A stretch of 64,000 bases of DNA, from NCBI GenBank assembly GCA_028066595.1, contig JALCBJ010000001.1, positions 144,415 to 208,414 on the forward strand, read 5' to 3'. A program made the translations under genes and the position numbers. The notes below the pieces were generated by a model. It saw only the letters and a program-made list of their open reading frames with translations. It searched no databases and was not told where the DNA came from. Source of the DNA: Thermoanaerobaculia bacterium. Its GTDB lineage: Bacteria; Acidobacteriota; Thermoanaerobaculia; Multivoradales; J023. Of this stretch, positions 39,488-48,329 are shown one piece after another (within the stretch, counting starts at the first letter, position 1; every line of letters begins with the position of its first letter).

Positions 39488-40573
39488 GTGCAGCGATCCT
39501 TCCAGGACGAGCTACGGGTCGTTGCCAACGCATGGGACGGTGACGAAGAAGCTCTCCAAAGCCTCGCGCAGAGCGACGTGGACGGGTCGATCGCCAATCG
39601 GCACCGGGCCGGCTCCGCGCTGTGCCGGGCGGCCGAAGCTGCCGGCATCGAACCGTCGGAATCATGGCGTCGTCGTCGTCGGGCGACGGCAGGCAAACAG
39701 ATGCTCCTGGAGGAGTCGCTCCGCCAGGTGGCGACGGTGATGGCCGGGGCGTCGGTGCCCTGGGCGCCGATCAAGGGCCTGGATCTCCTGACGCGAAATC
39801 CGCCGGTCTATCCGAAGCCGGAAGACCGGCCTTCGTCCGATCTCGACATCCTTGTTCCCGAAGATCGATTGGAGGATGCGCGGCGCGCGTTGCTGGACTT
39901 CGGATCTCGCGATCTGACTTCGGGGCCGCTGGGCGAGCGCTACCTCCGAGAGGAAGGTTATGCCTGGCAGGCGGTTCTGCCGTCGAGCGTGCTGGTGGAG
40001 GTTCATTTTCGTCTATGGGGCCAGGTCGACCCGGACTGGCCGGCCGCCTTGCTGACAGCCGCTGTGGCCGACGACGAGATGCGGGGTGCTTTGCGCCTGC
40101 TGCCTTCGGACGCATTTCTGCTCGCTGCCACCCACGCATTCACTGTCGCAACACCACGCGGCGCCGGCATATGGCGCGACCTGACGGCACTCGCCAGGGC
40201 CCATCCCGACCTGACGAGCTCCGTGGTCGAAAATGCAGAGCGGTTCGGTCTCCAGCTGCCTGTAGCCCGAGCTGCGAGCTTGGCGGCCGAGCTCTGGGGC
40301 ACGTCTGTTTGCGCCGAGATCGGGCGGCATCTAGAGGGCAGTCTTCGGGCGCCCGAGAAGAGACTGCTGCGGAAATCGGTCGCCGAGCTGCCGCTTTCGG
40401 ACCTGACGTTGGCGCGACACCTCGCGGGTCGGCGTTGCCGACACGGCATCGTCCGTGCCGCTTGGCGACGACTGTGGCCCCATCCCGGTGTCATCGAGGG
40501 ATCGACACCGGAGGGCTGGTGGCTCTTGCGCCGGCTGCAGTTCCATCTGCCGCGCAGGCGACCCCGTGAGTGA
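39488..40573 (+). CDS. Nucleotidyltransferase-fold protein (NTP_transf_5 type)
   Basis: The 361-residue protein starts at GTG 39488 with GGAGG seven bases upstream. It contains a nucleotidyltransferase-like core, with APIKGLDLL followed by the acidic SDLDILVPEDRLEDARRAL, typical of the NTP_transf_5 (uncharacterised nucleotidyltransferase) family often found in peptide- or polysaccharide-modification clusters. The second half is helical. No substrate can be assigned. It lies 3 bp after ndh and is probably co-transcribed with it. Confidence 0.82.
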   Translation: MQRSFQDELRVVANAWDGDEEALQSLAQSDVDGSIANRHRAGSALCRAAEAAGIEPSESWRRRRRATAGKQMLLEESLRQVATVMAGASVPWAPIKGLDLLTRNPPVYPKPEDRPSSDLDILVPEDRLEDARRALLDFGSRDLTSGPLGERYLREEGYAWQAVLPSSVLVEVHFRLWGQVDPDWPAALLTAAVADDEMRGALRLLPSDAFLLAATHAFTVATPRGAGIWRDLTALARAHPDLTSSVVENAERFGLQLPVARAASLAAELWGTSVCAEIGRHLEGSLRAPEKRLLRKSVAELPLSDLTLARHLAGRRCRHGIVRAAWRRLWPHPGVIEGSTPEGWWLLRRLQFHLPRRRPRE

Positions 40574-40601
40574 ATATTGAATCGGTGCCGGGAGATGCGA
40601 A

Positions 40602-41318
40602 TCAGGGCGCCTCGGCCGGGCGCCGCGCCTCCTGGGCGCAACCCTCGAGGTAGACGTCCGTCCAGCCTGAAGGAACGCAGCGCTTCGCCAGCAGCGCTTC
40701 GATCCGGCGAACGCGATCGCGGTGGGCTTCGGGACGGCGAATCGGGTCGAAGGAGTTCGGGCCCACCAGCATGGCGACCAGGCCGAGGTACTGGTCGAGT
40801 GTGAGATCCACGACCTCTACTCCGTAGTAGCGGCGGGCCGCTTGCGGGAATCCATTCAGGGATACACTGTCTAGCTGGCCGAAATAGGCAGTGTTCAGGA
40901 AGAGCGCTAGCTGCAGATCCTTGGCCAGAGCCCGATCCAGGGACCGGGCGAGAATCGTCTGTCGCGGCTTGCCGACGAGGCCGCGCATCGGCCCGGGATA
41001 GTGCAACTTCACGAGGCCCTGGGTGATGGTCGTCCAGCCGGCGCCGGGGGAGCGAAGGTCGACCCCGGGGTGTTGGAAGAATCGAGGGTCCTCCACCGCG
41101 ATCAGGGCATCGAGCCAGTCCGGCGGAAGATCGTCAGGTGTTAGGCCGGTATGTGCGATCTCGTGAGCCAGGTCGACGACGGTCGGAGTGTGTTGCTCTG
41201 CGCCGATCCAGACGATCAGTGCCGCTGCCAACAAGACGGCCAACAGCGCTCCGAAGGCGAAGGCCCCTGCCCGTATCAGTCTGCGAAAGGACCGCGGTTT
41301 GTGCGTGTGCTCGTTCAT
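40602..41318 (-). CDS. GT51-like peptidoglycan transglycosylase, divergent
   Basis: The 238-residue protein has one N-terminal membrane helix (about 16-36) and a GT51 domain: first catalytic Glu in AVEDPRFFQHPGVD (about residue 72), then TITQGLVK, and LFLNTAYFGQ. The second catalytic motif, normally RKxxE, reads KPRQ here, so the second glutamate is Gln. It resembles monofunctional MtgA but may be a subfamily with altered chemistry. It would act on lipid II in the periplasm. GGGAG lies 13 bases before the ATG, so initiation is weakly supported. Confidence 0.82.
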   Translation of the reverse strand: MNEHTHKPRSFRRLIRAGAFAFGALLAVLLAAALIVWIGAEQHTPTVVDLAHEIAHTGLTPDDLPPDWLDALIAVEDPRFFQHPGVDLRSPGAGWTTITQGLVKLHYPGPMRGLVGKPRQTILARSLDRALAKDLQLALFLNTAYFGQLDSVSLNGFPQAARRYYGVEVVDLTLDQYLGLVAMLVGPNSFDPIRRPEAHRDRVRRIEALLAKRCVPSGWTDVYLEGCAQEARRPAEAP

Positions 41319-41521
41319 CCGCTGAGGACTCCCTCTTCTTGCTGTCGTTTCGGCTCTCGCCTCGGTAACTTTTCATGAGCCAGCGTTTCGACCGGCAATC
41401 CGCTCGAGGACGTCTCTCTCTTTCAACGGCCCGAGGAAACCCTCGACCTCATCTTGAAGGCGGGCCGGGTCGTGGTCGACCGCACCGGCGACTGAGCTCG
41501 TATTCGGAAAGCCCCCATAGC

Positions 41522-41566
41522 TTGACATCGGTTCCATTTCGATGAATAGTTTACCAAATGGTAAAC
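41522..41566 (+). promoter_or_regulatory. Promoter and autoregulatory operator of the arsR gene
   Basis: A perfect TTGACA (41522-41527) is 17 bp from AATAGT (41545-41550). The palindrome GTTTACC-AAAT-GGTAAAC (41549-41566) covers the end of the -10, the predicted start site and the ATG at 41558. An ArsR protein bound here would block RNA polymerase, and the mRNA would be leaderless. Confidence 0.65.
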
Positions 41567-41926
41567 AGTGAAGTGGCACTCGACGCAGTTTTCGGCGCGC
41601 TTTCCGACGCGACGCGGCGGGCCATGCTCGCGCGCCTGGCGAGCGGGCCGGCAACGGTCGGCGAGCTCGGTGCGCCCTTTGGCATCACCAAGGGCGCTGT
41701 CTCCAAACACGTCAAAGTGTTGGAACGCTCTGGGCTATTGATCCGCGACGTCCAGGGCCGAGTGCACCGCTGTGAGCTGGAGCCGGAACCCTTGAGCCAG
41801 GCGGCCCACTGGGTGGACGAGGTGCGCGCCCACTGGGAGGCGCGCTTCGATGCCCTGGCCGACTATCTCGAAGAACTCCAGGCCGGTGCTGTGCCATCGG
41901 CCGCGAAGGGAGAGAGCCGTGACTGA
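41558..41926 (+). CDS. ArsR-family winged-helix repressor
   Basis: The 122-residue protein has an ArsR/SmtB winged helix (about 8-85): ALSDATRRAMLARLASGPATVGEL, then KGAVSKHVKVLERSGLL. No metal-binding Cys pair is visible. ArsR proteins of this kind commonly sit before AHSA1/SRPBCC genes, as here, and probably sense a small molecule or act constitutively until displaced. The ATG lies within a 7-bp-armed palindrome and has no Shine-Dalgarno. The downstream SRPBCC gene overlaps by 8 bp. Confidence 0.92.
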   Translation: MVNSEVALDAVFGALSDATRRAMLARLASGPATVGELGAPFGITKGAVSKHVKVLERSGLLIRDVQGRVHRCELEPEPLSQAAHWVDEVRAHWEARFDALADYLEELQAGAVPSAAKGESRD

Positions 41927-42395
41927 GCACGATTCCGAACGTCGATCCGTTACCCTGCAGCGCGTCTTCGAGGCGCCCATCGACCTCGTCTTCGAGGCCT
42001 GGACCCAGGCCCGGCATGTCGAGCAGTGGATGAAATGCGACGTCAAGGCGACCCTCGAGTTGGAGAATTGGGTGCCGGCAGTGGGCTCCGAGTTCCGCAC
42101 CCACATGGTGCTGCCCGGGGTCTTCGACACATGGGGATCGGGCCGGTTTCTCGAGGTCGCGCCGCCGCGGCTCCTGGTCTATCGCCTGGACGCCGATCCA
42201 GAGCTCCAGGTTCCCGAGATGGAGGTGCGGGTGGAGTTCCGGGATCTGGACGGCCGCACGGAACTGACGTTGACCCACTCCGGGATTCCCAACGAGCAAC
42301 TGTGCGGCATCATCGATGGCGGCTGGACCGCCAGCCTGGGCCAACTGCAGGACCTCGTCTCACAGCTGACTCAACGTGAGGTACCGGCCGAATGA
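41919..42395 (+). CDS. SRPBCC (AHSA1-like) domain protein
   Basis: From GTG 41919 (AAGGGAGAG upstream, overlapping the arsR stop by 8 bp) the product is 158 residues. It has the AHSA1-like helix-grip fold: VTLQRVFEAPIDLVFEAWTQARHVEQWM at the start and GWTASLGQLQDLV at the end. These proteins bind hydrophobic ligands or client proteins, and the ligand is unknown. It is the typical partner of an adjacent ArsR regulator. Its end overlaps the next SRPBCC gene by ATGA. Confidence 0.9.
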   Translation: MTEHDSERRSVTLQRVFEAPIDLVFEAWTQARHVEQWMKCDVKATLELENWVPAVGSEFRTHMVLPGVFDTWGSGRFLEVAPPRLLVYRLDADPELQVPEMEVRVEFRDLDGRTELTLTHSGIPNEQLCGIIDGGWTASLGQLQDLVSQLTQREVPAE

Positions 42396-42856
42396 GCAGG
42401 CTCGAGGTGACCGTGTCGGGTTCCGTTCAGGCGGCGGCCGACCGTGTGTACGACGCGATCGAGGACATCCAGAACATTCCTCGGCGCGACCAGGCCGTGC
42501 AGAAGATCGAGTTTCTCTCGCAACAGAAGCGCGGGGCTGGGACACGTTTCCGCGAAACGCGCAGCATGGGCAAACGAACGGTCGTCACCGAGCTCGAAGT
42601 CACGGAAGCCGTGGCGGGCGAGTCCGTCCGATTCGTCTCCGACGCGGGCGGCACGATCTGGGACACCGTGTACACCTGCCGGCCGGAAGGATCCGACGGT
42701 TCGTCGACCTGGCTCGAGATCGCGATGGAGGCGCGACCGTACAAGCTGCTGCCCAAGCTGATGAGCCGCTTCGTTCTGCCGATGGTCCGCAAAGGCATGA
42801 AGCAGCATCTGGAGGAGCTGAAAACCTACTGTGAGTCGCGGGCCGAAGAGGCATAA
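42392..42856 (+). CDS. SRPBCC family protein (polyketide cyclase-like)
   Basis: The 154-residue protein starts within an ATGA overlap with the preceding gene, so it is translationally coupled. It shows the SRPBCC pattern (VTVSGSVQAAADRVYDAIED at the start, a C-terminal helix MKQHLEELKTYCE) typical of lipid or polyketide-like ligand carriers. It is the third gene of the arsR operon. No catalytic residues can be proposed. Confidence 0.88.
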   Translation: MSRLEVTVSGSVQAAADRVYDAIEDIQNIPRRDQAVQKIEFLSQQKRGAGTRFRETRSMGKRTVVTELEVTEAVAGESVRFVSDAGGTIWDTVYTCRPEGSDGSSTWLEIAMEARPYKLLPKLMSRFVLPMVRKGMKQHLEELKTYCESRAEEA

Positions 42857-42874
42857 GATCGGTACGAGGACGCC

Positions 42875-43381
42875 ATGGACACCCACGCACCCCAGCTCGA
42901 TGACTTCCTGAAGTATTGGCAGAAGATCCGCGCAAGGACGCAGCGCCTGCTGTGCTGTATCCCGCCGGATCGGATCGACTGGACCTATCGCGAGGGACGA
43001 TGGACGTTGGGCGATCTGATCCGGCATCTGGCGGCATTGGAGCGCTGGATGTTCGCGGAGAACGTCTCGGGCCGACCGAGCCTTTACGACGGCTGCGGTC
43101 GCGATCTGGCCGACGGCTACGACGACGTGCTGGCCTACTGGGAGAGGCTGGGGCAGGAGACCGAGCAGATGCTCACCGGACTCGGCGACGAACGGCTCGC
43201 GGAGCGCTGCACGACGCCGGGCGGCGCCGAGATCACGGTCTGGAAATGGCTCCGGGCGATGGTGGAACACCACGTTCACCATCGCGGTCAGATCTATCTC
43301 TACCTCGCGTTACTCGACGTGCCCACACCGCCGCTCTACGGCCTGACGGCGGAGCAGGTCGAAGAGCGCGGAGGCGCCTGA
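42875..43381 (+). CDS. DinB family protein
   Basis: The 168-residue protein has DinB metal histidines: one in LIRHLAALERWM (about residue 51) and two in VEHHVHHRGQ near 130-134. GAGGAC precedes the ATG. It follows the two SRPBCC genes by 18 bp and so closes the arsR-SRPBCC-SRPBCC-DinB operon, a combination that suggests a small-molecule or thiol-dependent detoxification unit. It is the second of three DinB genes nearby. Confidence 0.9.
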   Translation: MDTHAPQLDDFLKYWQKIRARTQRLLCCIPPDRIDWTYREGRWTLGDLIRHLAALERWMFAENVSGRPSLYDGCGRDLADGYDDVLAYWERLGQETEQMLTGLGDERLAERCTTPGGAEITVWKWLRAMVEHHVHHRGQIYLYLALLDVPTPPLYGLTAEQVEERGGA

Positions 43382-43611
43382 TCAGCCGGCTGACTCGCCT
43401 GAATACCGAAGATCCTGATGGTCGGCCACGTTACGGTCGATCCGGTGGGTTCGTTTCATCGGATCGAGACCTGGGCCCGCCGAGCCGGATCCGCTGGTGA
43501 ATTGAGTGTGCCTCGTCAACGTAGGTATGGCCTGGTCCCGAACTCCCGGCCCGCGGAGGTCGAGAGACCGATGTAACGTGACCTACTGATCTCGATGGTT
43601 CGCAGAATCAG

Positions 43612-43944
43612 ATGCTCAGGTTCTTCCAAAATCCGTCCCTACGGTTCTTCGCTGTCCTGGTCCTGGCGCCGGTTCTTGCGATCATTGGCGAGGCCTTTGG
43701 AGGTTTCAGGAGCCCGGCGGGATTGACGGGGCTGCTACTCACGCTCACGGCGATCTCGTTCGCTGGATTCCTGAGCTACCGACACGAGCGGGCCCGGCTA
43801 CCGAAGGCCAATCTGATCCTGCAGATCACCGGTAAGAACTCGATCCTGGTTCGGTACCTCGTCGGAGTCGCGGTGCTGTGCTCGATCCTGGTGAGCGCAG
43901 CGATCGTCGTCGCCGTGGCCTTGGTCGTTCGGCTGATCTCGTGA
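43612..43944 (+). CDS. Small membrane protein of unknown function
   Basis: The 110-residue protein has three hydrophobic helices (about residues 12-30, 38-56 and 78-108) separated by a short basic loop (YRHERARLPKAN). No family is recognised. There is no Shine-Dalgarno before the ATG and no adjacent co-directional partner, so the gene rests mainly on its coding-like hydrophobic pattern and length. The 230 bp before it shows nothing further. Confidence 0.5.
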   Translation: MLRFFQNPSLRFFAVLVLAPVLAIIGEAFGGFRSPAGLTGLLLTLTAISFAGFLSYRHERARLPKANLILQITGKNSILVRYLVGVAVLCSILVSAAIVVAVALVVRLIS

Positions 43945-44110
43945 TCGCACGGATCGCTCAACGCCCCCCGTAGTTCGTGCGGCTACGGTCGAACTTCGTC
44001 GGTGACCGCGAGCACTGTTGTCGGTTGGTTTGCGACGCGAATCGTCAGCGCGGTCTCGACAGCCCTGATCTCTGGAGGACGTCCGAGGCCCGGAGAGCTG
44101 GCAGGTCGGG

Positions 44111-44599
44111 TCATCCCAAGTCGACAACTTCTGCCATCAGGCTCTCGCTGTCGAGGATCATCACCGTTGCTCTACCCGTCAACCAACCGCCCGTTTCCCC
44201 CGGATTGACGATCCGTGACGCCAGGGTCCGATCGTCGATCTGGTGAGTGTGTCCATAGACCACCAGGTCGAAGGCGTCTCCCTGGGCCATGGGCTCCGCG
44301 ACTTCCGGATAGTGCGTCACGCCGATCCGTAGGTCTCCGGCTTCTACCGTCGCCACGTTCGGCTCCACCCGCGCGCCGAGCTGGTCGAACCTGCGCTGGA
44401 GCCCCAACCGTTCACCGTCGTTGTTGCCAAAGACCGCCACGACCTCGCAGTCGAGTCGAGCCAGGGGCGCTACGGCGAATGGTGCGACAAAGTCACCTGC
44501 GTGGAGTACCAGCTCCACGCGTTCGCGCACGAAGACATCGACCGCCTTCTCGACGTTGGGAACGTGATCGTGGCTATCGGCCATGAGTCCGATCTTCAT
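44111..44599 (-). CDS. YfcE-family metallophosphoesterase
   Basis: The 162-residue protein has the calcineurin-like metal-binding motifs in order: DSHDH near the N-terminus, HAGDF, FGNND, and GHTH near the C-terminus. YfcE-type enzymes are phosphodiesterases with unsettled natural substrates. It is cytoplasmic. TAACAT lies exactly 6 nt before the ATG, with no Shine-Dalgarno, which predicts a leaderless transcript. It overlaps the end of the neighbouring secreted-protein gene by 4 bp. Confidence 0.93.
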   Translation of the reverse strand: MKIGLMADSHDHVPNVEKAVDVFVRERVELVLHAGDFVAPFAVAPLARLDCEVVAVFGNNDGERLGLQRRFDQLGARVEPNVATVEAGDLRIGVTHYPEVAEPMAQGDAFDLVVYGHTHQIDDRTLASRIVNPGETGGWLTGRATVMILDSESLMAEVVDLG

Positions 44600-45672
44600 C
44601 GCTCGATGTTACCGGCAGGCTGGCGTCCCTCGGTCGCGCCGACTGCAGACAGCTTCCGCAGCAACGGCAGCACCTGCTGCGAGTAGTACGGCTCCTCGGT
44701 TCCCCAAAACATGTAGTCCAAACGAAGGCGTTCCGTAGCGAACTGCAAGAGCTCCTCTGCGGTCGTCCGCTCGCCCGAGGCTGGGTCGATCGCGAAATTG
44801 CCGTCCTGCACCGCTACCCCTGCGATGGTGCCAGGGCCCCGTTCCGCGATCAACGGATGGCTGTGCGTTTGCTGCCCTTTGCGGTGCGGTAGAAGATCGG
44901 GGCCACCGACACCCACTCCGATCCGCTCCGCGTGTTCGTAGACGGCACGGAGATATCCTCGATCGTTCCAGGGCAGCCATTCGCCGGGCATGAAGTTGGC
45001 GTACTGGATGACGTGAGACCGAGGAAACGCCGAGCGGGTGGCCGACATCTGGCGCTGGATCGCTTTTACATACCCAGCGGGCGTGAAGCCCCTGGGATAG
45101 AGCTGTCCGGACTCGCCGAATTCGACCGAAGTTTCCGGCAAGTTGATGCCCGCGATGCGGCCGTCGAGCACTTCTCCGAGCTTTTGGAGCAACAAGACGA
45201 AGCGAGCTTCTACGCTGGCATCCCAGCGCCTGGCCACCCAGCCTCCGGGCCGGGCTGTGGTCTCGTCGTCGCCATCGAGCTCGAACTGGCGGTCCGCGCC
45301 GCCGCCGAACTCCGGATCGTTCCGCAGATAGTCGGGAACAAGGACGTTCTTTTCGAAGAATGACACGTCCTGAAGCTGTACGAAGAGCTTCTTGCCGTTC
45401 CGTTCGAGAAATGCCAAGTCGTGCCGCAAATGACGGAGCTCATACTGGCCCTTCTCAGGTTCCAATTCCTTCCACGTGTACTTTAGCTGGGCTCCGGCGA
45501 TCGCTTCGGTCTCGAGAAAGCTGGTTTCGCGAATGCGGTCGCGCTCTAGACCGAAGAACACGAAGTGCTCGGGATCCGAGCTGGGCGCCGAAACACGGAC
45601 CGGGTCCGCTACGGTCGCCATGGCAGGAGCGAGCAATAGGAATCCGGCGACCAGTGCCATTCGGCCTTGCAT
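44596..45672 (-). CDS. Secreted protein, TIM-barrel glycosidase-like
   Basis: The 358 residues start with a signal peptide (about 1-22) and then resemble a beta/alpha barrel of the glycoside-hydrolase clan: LKYTWKELEPEKGQYELRHL, GKKLFVQLQDVSF, and a possible acid residue in INLPETSVEF. I cannot name a family or substrate. TAGCAT lies exactly 6 nt before the ATG, so the gene may be leaderless. It is followed directly by the phosphodiesterase gene with a 4-bp overlap. Confidence 0.72.
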   Translation of the reverse strand: MQGRMALVAGFLLLAPAMATVADPVRVSAPSSDPEHFVFFGLERDRIRETSFLETEAIAGAQLKYTWKELEPEKGQYELRHLRHDLAFLERNGKKLFVQLQDVSFFEKNVLVPDYLRNDPEFGGGADRQFELDGDDETTARPGGWVARRWDASVEARFVLLLQKLGEVLDGRIAGINLPETSVEFGESGQLYPRGFTPAGYVKAIQRQMSATRSAFPRSHVIQYANFMPGEWLPWNDRGYLRAVYEHAERIGVGVGGPDLLPHRKGQQTHSHPLIAERGPGTIAGVAVQDGNFAIDPASGERTTAEELLQFATERLRLDYMFWGTEEPYYSQQVLPLLRKLSAVGATEGRQPAGNIER

Positions 45673-45711
45673 GGGCCTATGCTACGGCGGTAGACGCAGT
45701 TGTGGCGACAG

Positions 45712-46725
45712 CTACGGCGTCACGAGGATCTTGCCGCGCGCTTGTCCCGAGGCGAGGTAGCGAAGAGCCTCAGGCACCTCTTCGAGCGAAAAAGTTCGGT
45801 CGACCACAGGCGTCAGTTTCCCCTCGGCTAGCAGATCGCGCAGGAGATCCATCGTCTCCCGACGGCTGGGGACCGTCGTTCGCCCCGAGCCCAGCTGTGG
45901 GTCGAATCGGCTGCGGACCATCAAGAGCAGGAACGAGGTGATGAGCCCGAAGATCCGTCGTCCCTCGGTGCCGAAGCTCTCGTGTCCGATGAGGACATAC
46001 CTGCCGCCGGGTTTCAGCGCCTGCCGGCACGTGGAATACGAGTGGTTGCCCGGGACGTCGAAGACCAGGTCATAGCGCGCGTCGCCGCGGGTGAAGTCCT
46101 CGCGGGTGTAGTCGATCACGCGGTCGGCACCCAGATTGCGCAACAGATCCAGTTTCTCGGTGTGGTCGACAGCGGTGACATGCGCTCCCAACGATTTCGA
46201 GATCTGGAGCGCGATCGTGCCCACACCACCGCCGGCTCCGTTCACCAGCACGTCGCGCTGTGTGCCGAACCACTCCCGCTCGGGCAGGTTGAGCCAGACG
46301 ATGAATCCTGAGGTAGGAACCGACGCGGCCTGTTCGAAGCTGACGCCTCGGGGCAACTCGGCGAGGGACTCTTCGGGAGCCGAGACGTACTCGGCGAAGG
46401 CGCCGCCGTTGTTCCACTGGGTCCCCAGGATCGTCTCGCCGAAGACCTCGTCTCCGACCGCGAACCGTCCAGCCTTCGATCCGACCTCGACGACGACACC
46501 GGCCACGTCAGAGCCCGGGACCGGATTCCTGGGGCGGCGAATGCCGGCACCCATCCACCGGAGCATCCACGGTCGTCCGGCCACCACGTGCCACACGTCG
46601 GGATGCACGGAGGCCGCACGGACCTGTACCAGGACTTCCTCGTCCGAGATCCGAGGTTTGGCGAGCTCCCCGACCTGAAGGACGGCCTCGGGTGTTCCGT
46701 ATCGAGTCTGGACGACGGCTCTCAT
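45712..46725 (-). CDS. Medium-chain dehydrogenase/reductase, quinone-reductase type
   Basis: From ATG 46725 (GGAG six bases upstream) the protein is 337 residues. It has a GroES-like N-terminal domain (NPVPGSDVAGVVVEVGSKAGRF) and a Rossmann domain with the NADPH-binding VNGAGGGVGTIALQ motif near residue 150. It lacks the zinc ligands of alcohol dehydrogenases, so quinone or enone reduction with NADPH is more likely. The 26 residues before ATG 46725 in the longer frame lack similarity. Confidence 0.9.
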   Translation of the reverse strand: MRAVVQTRYGTPEAVLQVGELAKPRISDEEVLVQVRAASVHPDVWHVVAGRPWMLRWMGAGIRRPRNPVPGSDVAGVVVEVGSKAGRFAVGDEVFGETILGTQWNNGGAFAEYVSAPEESLAELPRGVSFEQAASVPTSGFIVWLNLPEREWFGTQRDVLVNGAGGGVGTIALQISKSLGAHVTAVDHTEKLDLLRNLGADRVIDYTREDFTRGDARYDLVFDVPGNHSYSTCRQALKPGGRYVLIGHESFGTEGRRIFGLITSFLLLMVRSRFDPQLGSGRTTVPSRRETMDLLRDLLAEGKLTPVVDRTFSLEEVPEALRYLASGQARGKILVTP

Positions 46726-46799
46726 GCTGTTCTCCGCGGTCTCCGGGTGATGGATCGCGTTCGCCTTACGATCCACCGCCGGCTTCCATGCGGTCGAGC

Positions 46800-47363
46800 T
46801 CAAGGGCCGGGAAAGCCCTCCGTCTCTGTCACCCGAATCGCTTGACCCAGATGCCTCTGGCAGTGGACGACGAGGATGGTGTAGGTGTCGTCGACACTGT
46901 AGGTGAGGAAATTCAGGAAGGGCGACGTAACGATGAGGTTCTCGGCATCCAGGTCGTCCGGAAGCGCTCGGAGATGTTCCGACAGTTCCTCTTGGTGTTC
47001 CAGGAAACGCGTGATGATGCGGTCGCCCAGATCACTGTTGGAGGGTGCGGCTTTCGGCGTCGTCTTCATCTTCTTCTGATTGTCCGGATGCAGAGACTTG
47101 ATCAGGAACCGGCCGAAAAACCCGCTGAAGGGCGACAGCCGCTCCCACAACGTCATCCTTACTTCGCCGTTGGCGAGCCTCCGAAACAAAGGGAAGTAGC
47201 GCTGATGGGCCTCGATCAGGTGGTCGATGCATTGGGCCACACTCCAGCGGTCGGGTGCGGGTTTCCAGTTCAGCTGCTCTGCCGACAACTCGCCGAGGCG
47301 CTGCTTTGCCTCGGCGCTGACCCGCTCCAGATCTTCCGTTACGTTTCGAATCCGGTCGTTCAT
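46800..47363 (-). CDS. DinB family protein (third copy)
   Basis: The 187-residue protein (ATG 47363, GGGAG five bases upstream) is a DinB-superfamily helical bundle. It has metal-ligand-like histidines in CIDHLIEAHQRYF near residue 48 and in VVHCQRHLGQ near 168-172. The long frame upstream of 47363 lacks support. It lies between the MDR oxidoreductase and the frameshifted TerC gene on the same strand. Confidence 0.88.
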   Translation of the reverse strand: MNDRIRNVTEDLERVSAEAKQRLGELSAEQLNWKPAPDRWSVAQCIDHLIEAHQRYFPLFRRLANGEVRMTLWERLSPFSGFFGRFLIKSLHPDNQKKMKTTPKAAPSNSDLGDRIITRFLEHQEELSEHLRALPDDLDAENLIVTSPFLNFLTYSVDDTYTILVVHCQRHLGQAIRVTETEGFPGP

Positions 47364-47424
47364 CGTTGCTCCCGTGCCGTGGGTCGGATGGATGCGCGGC
47401 TCTTGACGGCGGGCGCGGCCTGGA

Positions 47425-48202
47425 TCAGGCCGCAGCCTGGATCTCCAACTCCTCTCCTCCGTCGCCCTCGCCGTTGGGGTGTTTTCTACGGTAACGCATG
47501 TTGAGTAGCTCGATGAGCAAGGAAAATGCCATGGCGAAGTAGATGTAGCCCTTCTCGACATGCCGTCCTGTGCCTTCGGCGGTCAGCATCACACCGATCA
47601 AGACGAGGAACGCCAGTGCCAGAATCTTGATGCTGGGATGGCGCTCGACGAAGTCGCCGACCGGGTTGGCGAAGATGATCATGACGATCATGGCAGCCAC
47701 TACAGCAATCACCATGATGGAGAGTTGGTCGACCATGCCGATGGCGGTGATCACGGAGTCGAGAGAGAAGACGAGGTCCAGAAGCATGATCTGGATCAGC
47801 ACCGAAAGCATCGACTTCGCCTTGCTCGCGGCCTGTTTCGACTCCGTGAAGGTTGTCGCCTTCTACGTTGTCGTAGATCTCGATGGTCGCCTTGCCGATG
47901 AGGAACAATCCGCCGAGGATCAGGATCAGATCGCGCCCGGTCACCTCGTGACCCAGGGCAGTGAACAACGGTGTGGTCAGGGACATGACCCAGGACAGGG
48001 AGGCCAGGAGGATGAGGCGCATTACGAGCGCCAACGCCAGACCTACGCGTCGGGCGAAGGGACGCTTCTCCTTCGGCAAGCCGCTCGAGACGATGGTGAT
48101 GAAGACGATGTTGTCGATGCCCAACACGATCTCGAGAGCGGCCAGAACGGCGACCGAGATCCAGGCGTCAGGAGTGGAGAAAAGATCGATCAGCTGCTGC
48201 AT
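47425..48202 (-). pseudogene. TerC/YkoY-family membrane protein, frameshifted
   Basis: The N-terminal part (MQQLIDLFSTPDAWISVAVLAALEIVLGIDNIVF) and the C-terminal part (LDLVFSLDSVITAIGM) are classic TerC halves with about seven helices in total. They lie in two frames. The break is at about 47851, where one extra G on the plus strand shifts the reading. Removing it joins VEGDN to FTESKQAASK and gives a normal 258-residue protein. TerC proteins are linked to metal (manganese) export. It may be functional if the extra base is a sequencing error. GAGG lies before the ATG. Confidence 0.85.
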
Positions 48203-48329
48203 TTCTGCCTCTGGTTCGGTTCGACGACGACTGAACGTCGGGGGCCGGGAAAGCGTAGCAGCAGGTCGAAAGGTGTGCGCCAGCGGGGAAACCGTGCGGA
48301 TCGCAACGACAGCGCCAGGCCGTCGTAGG

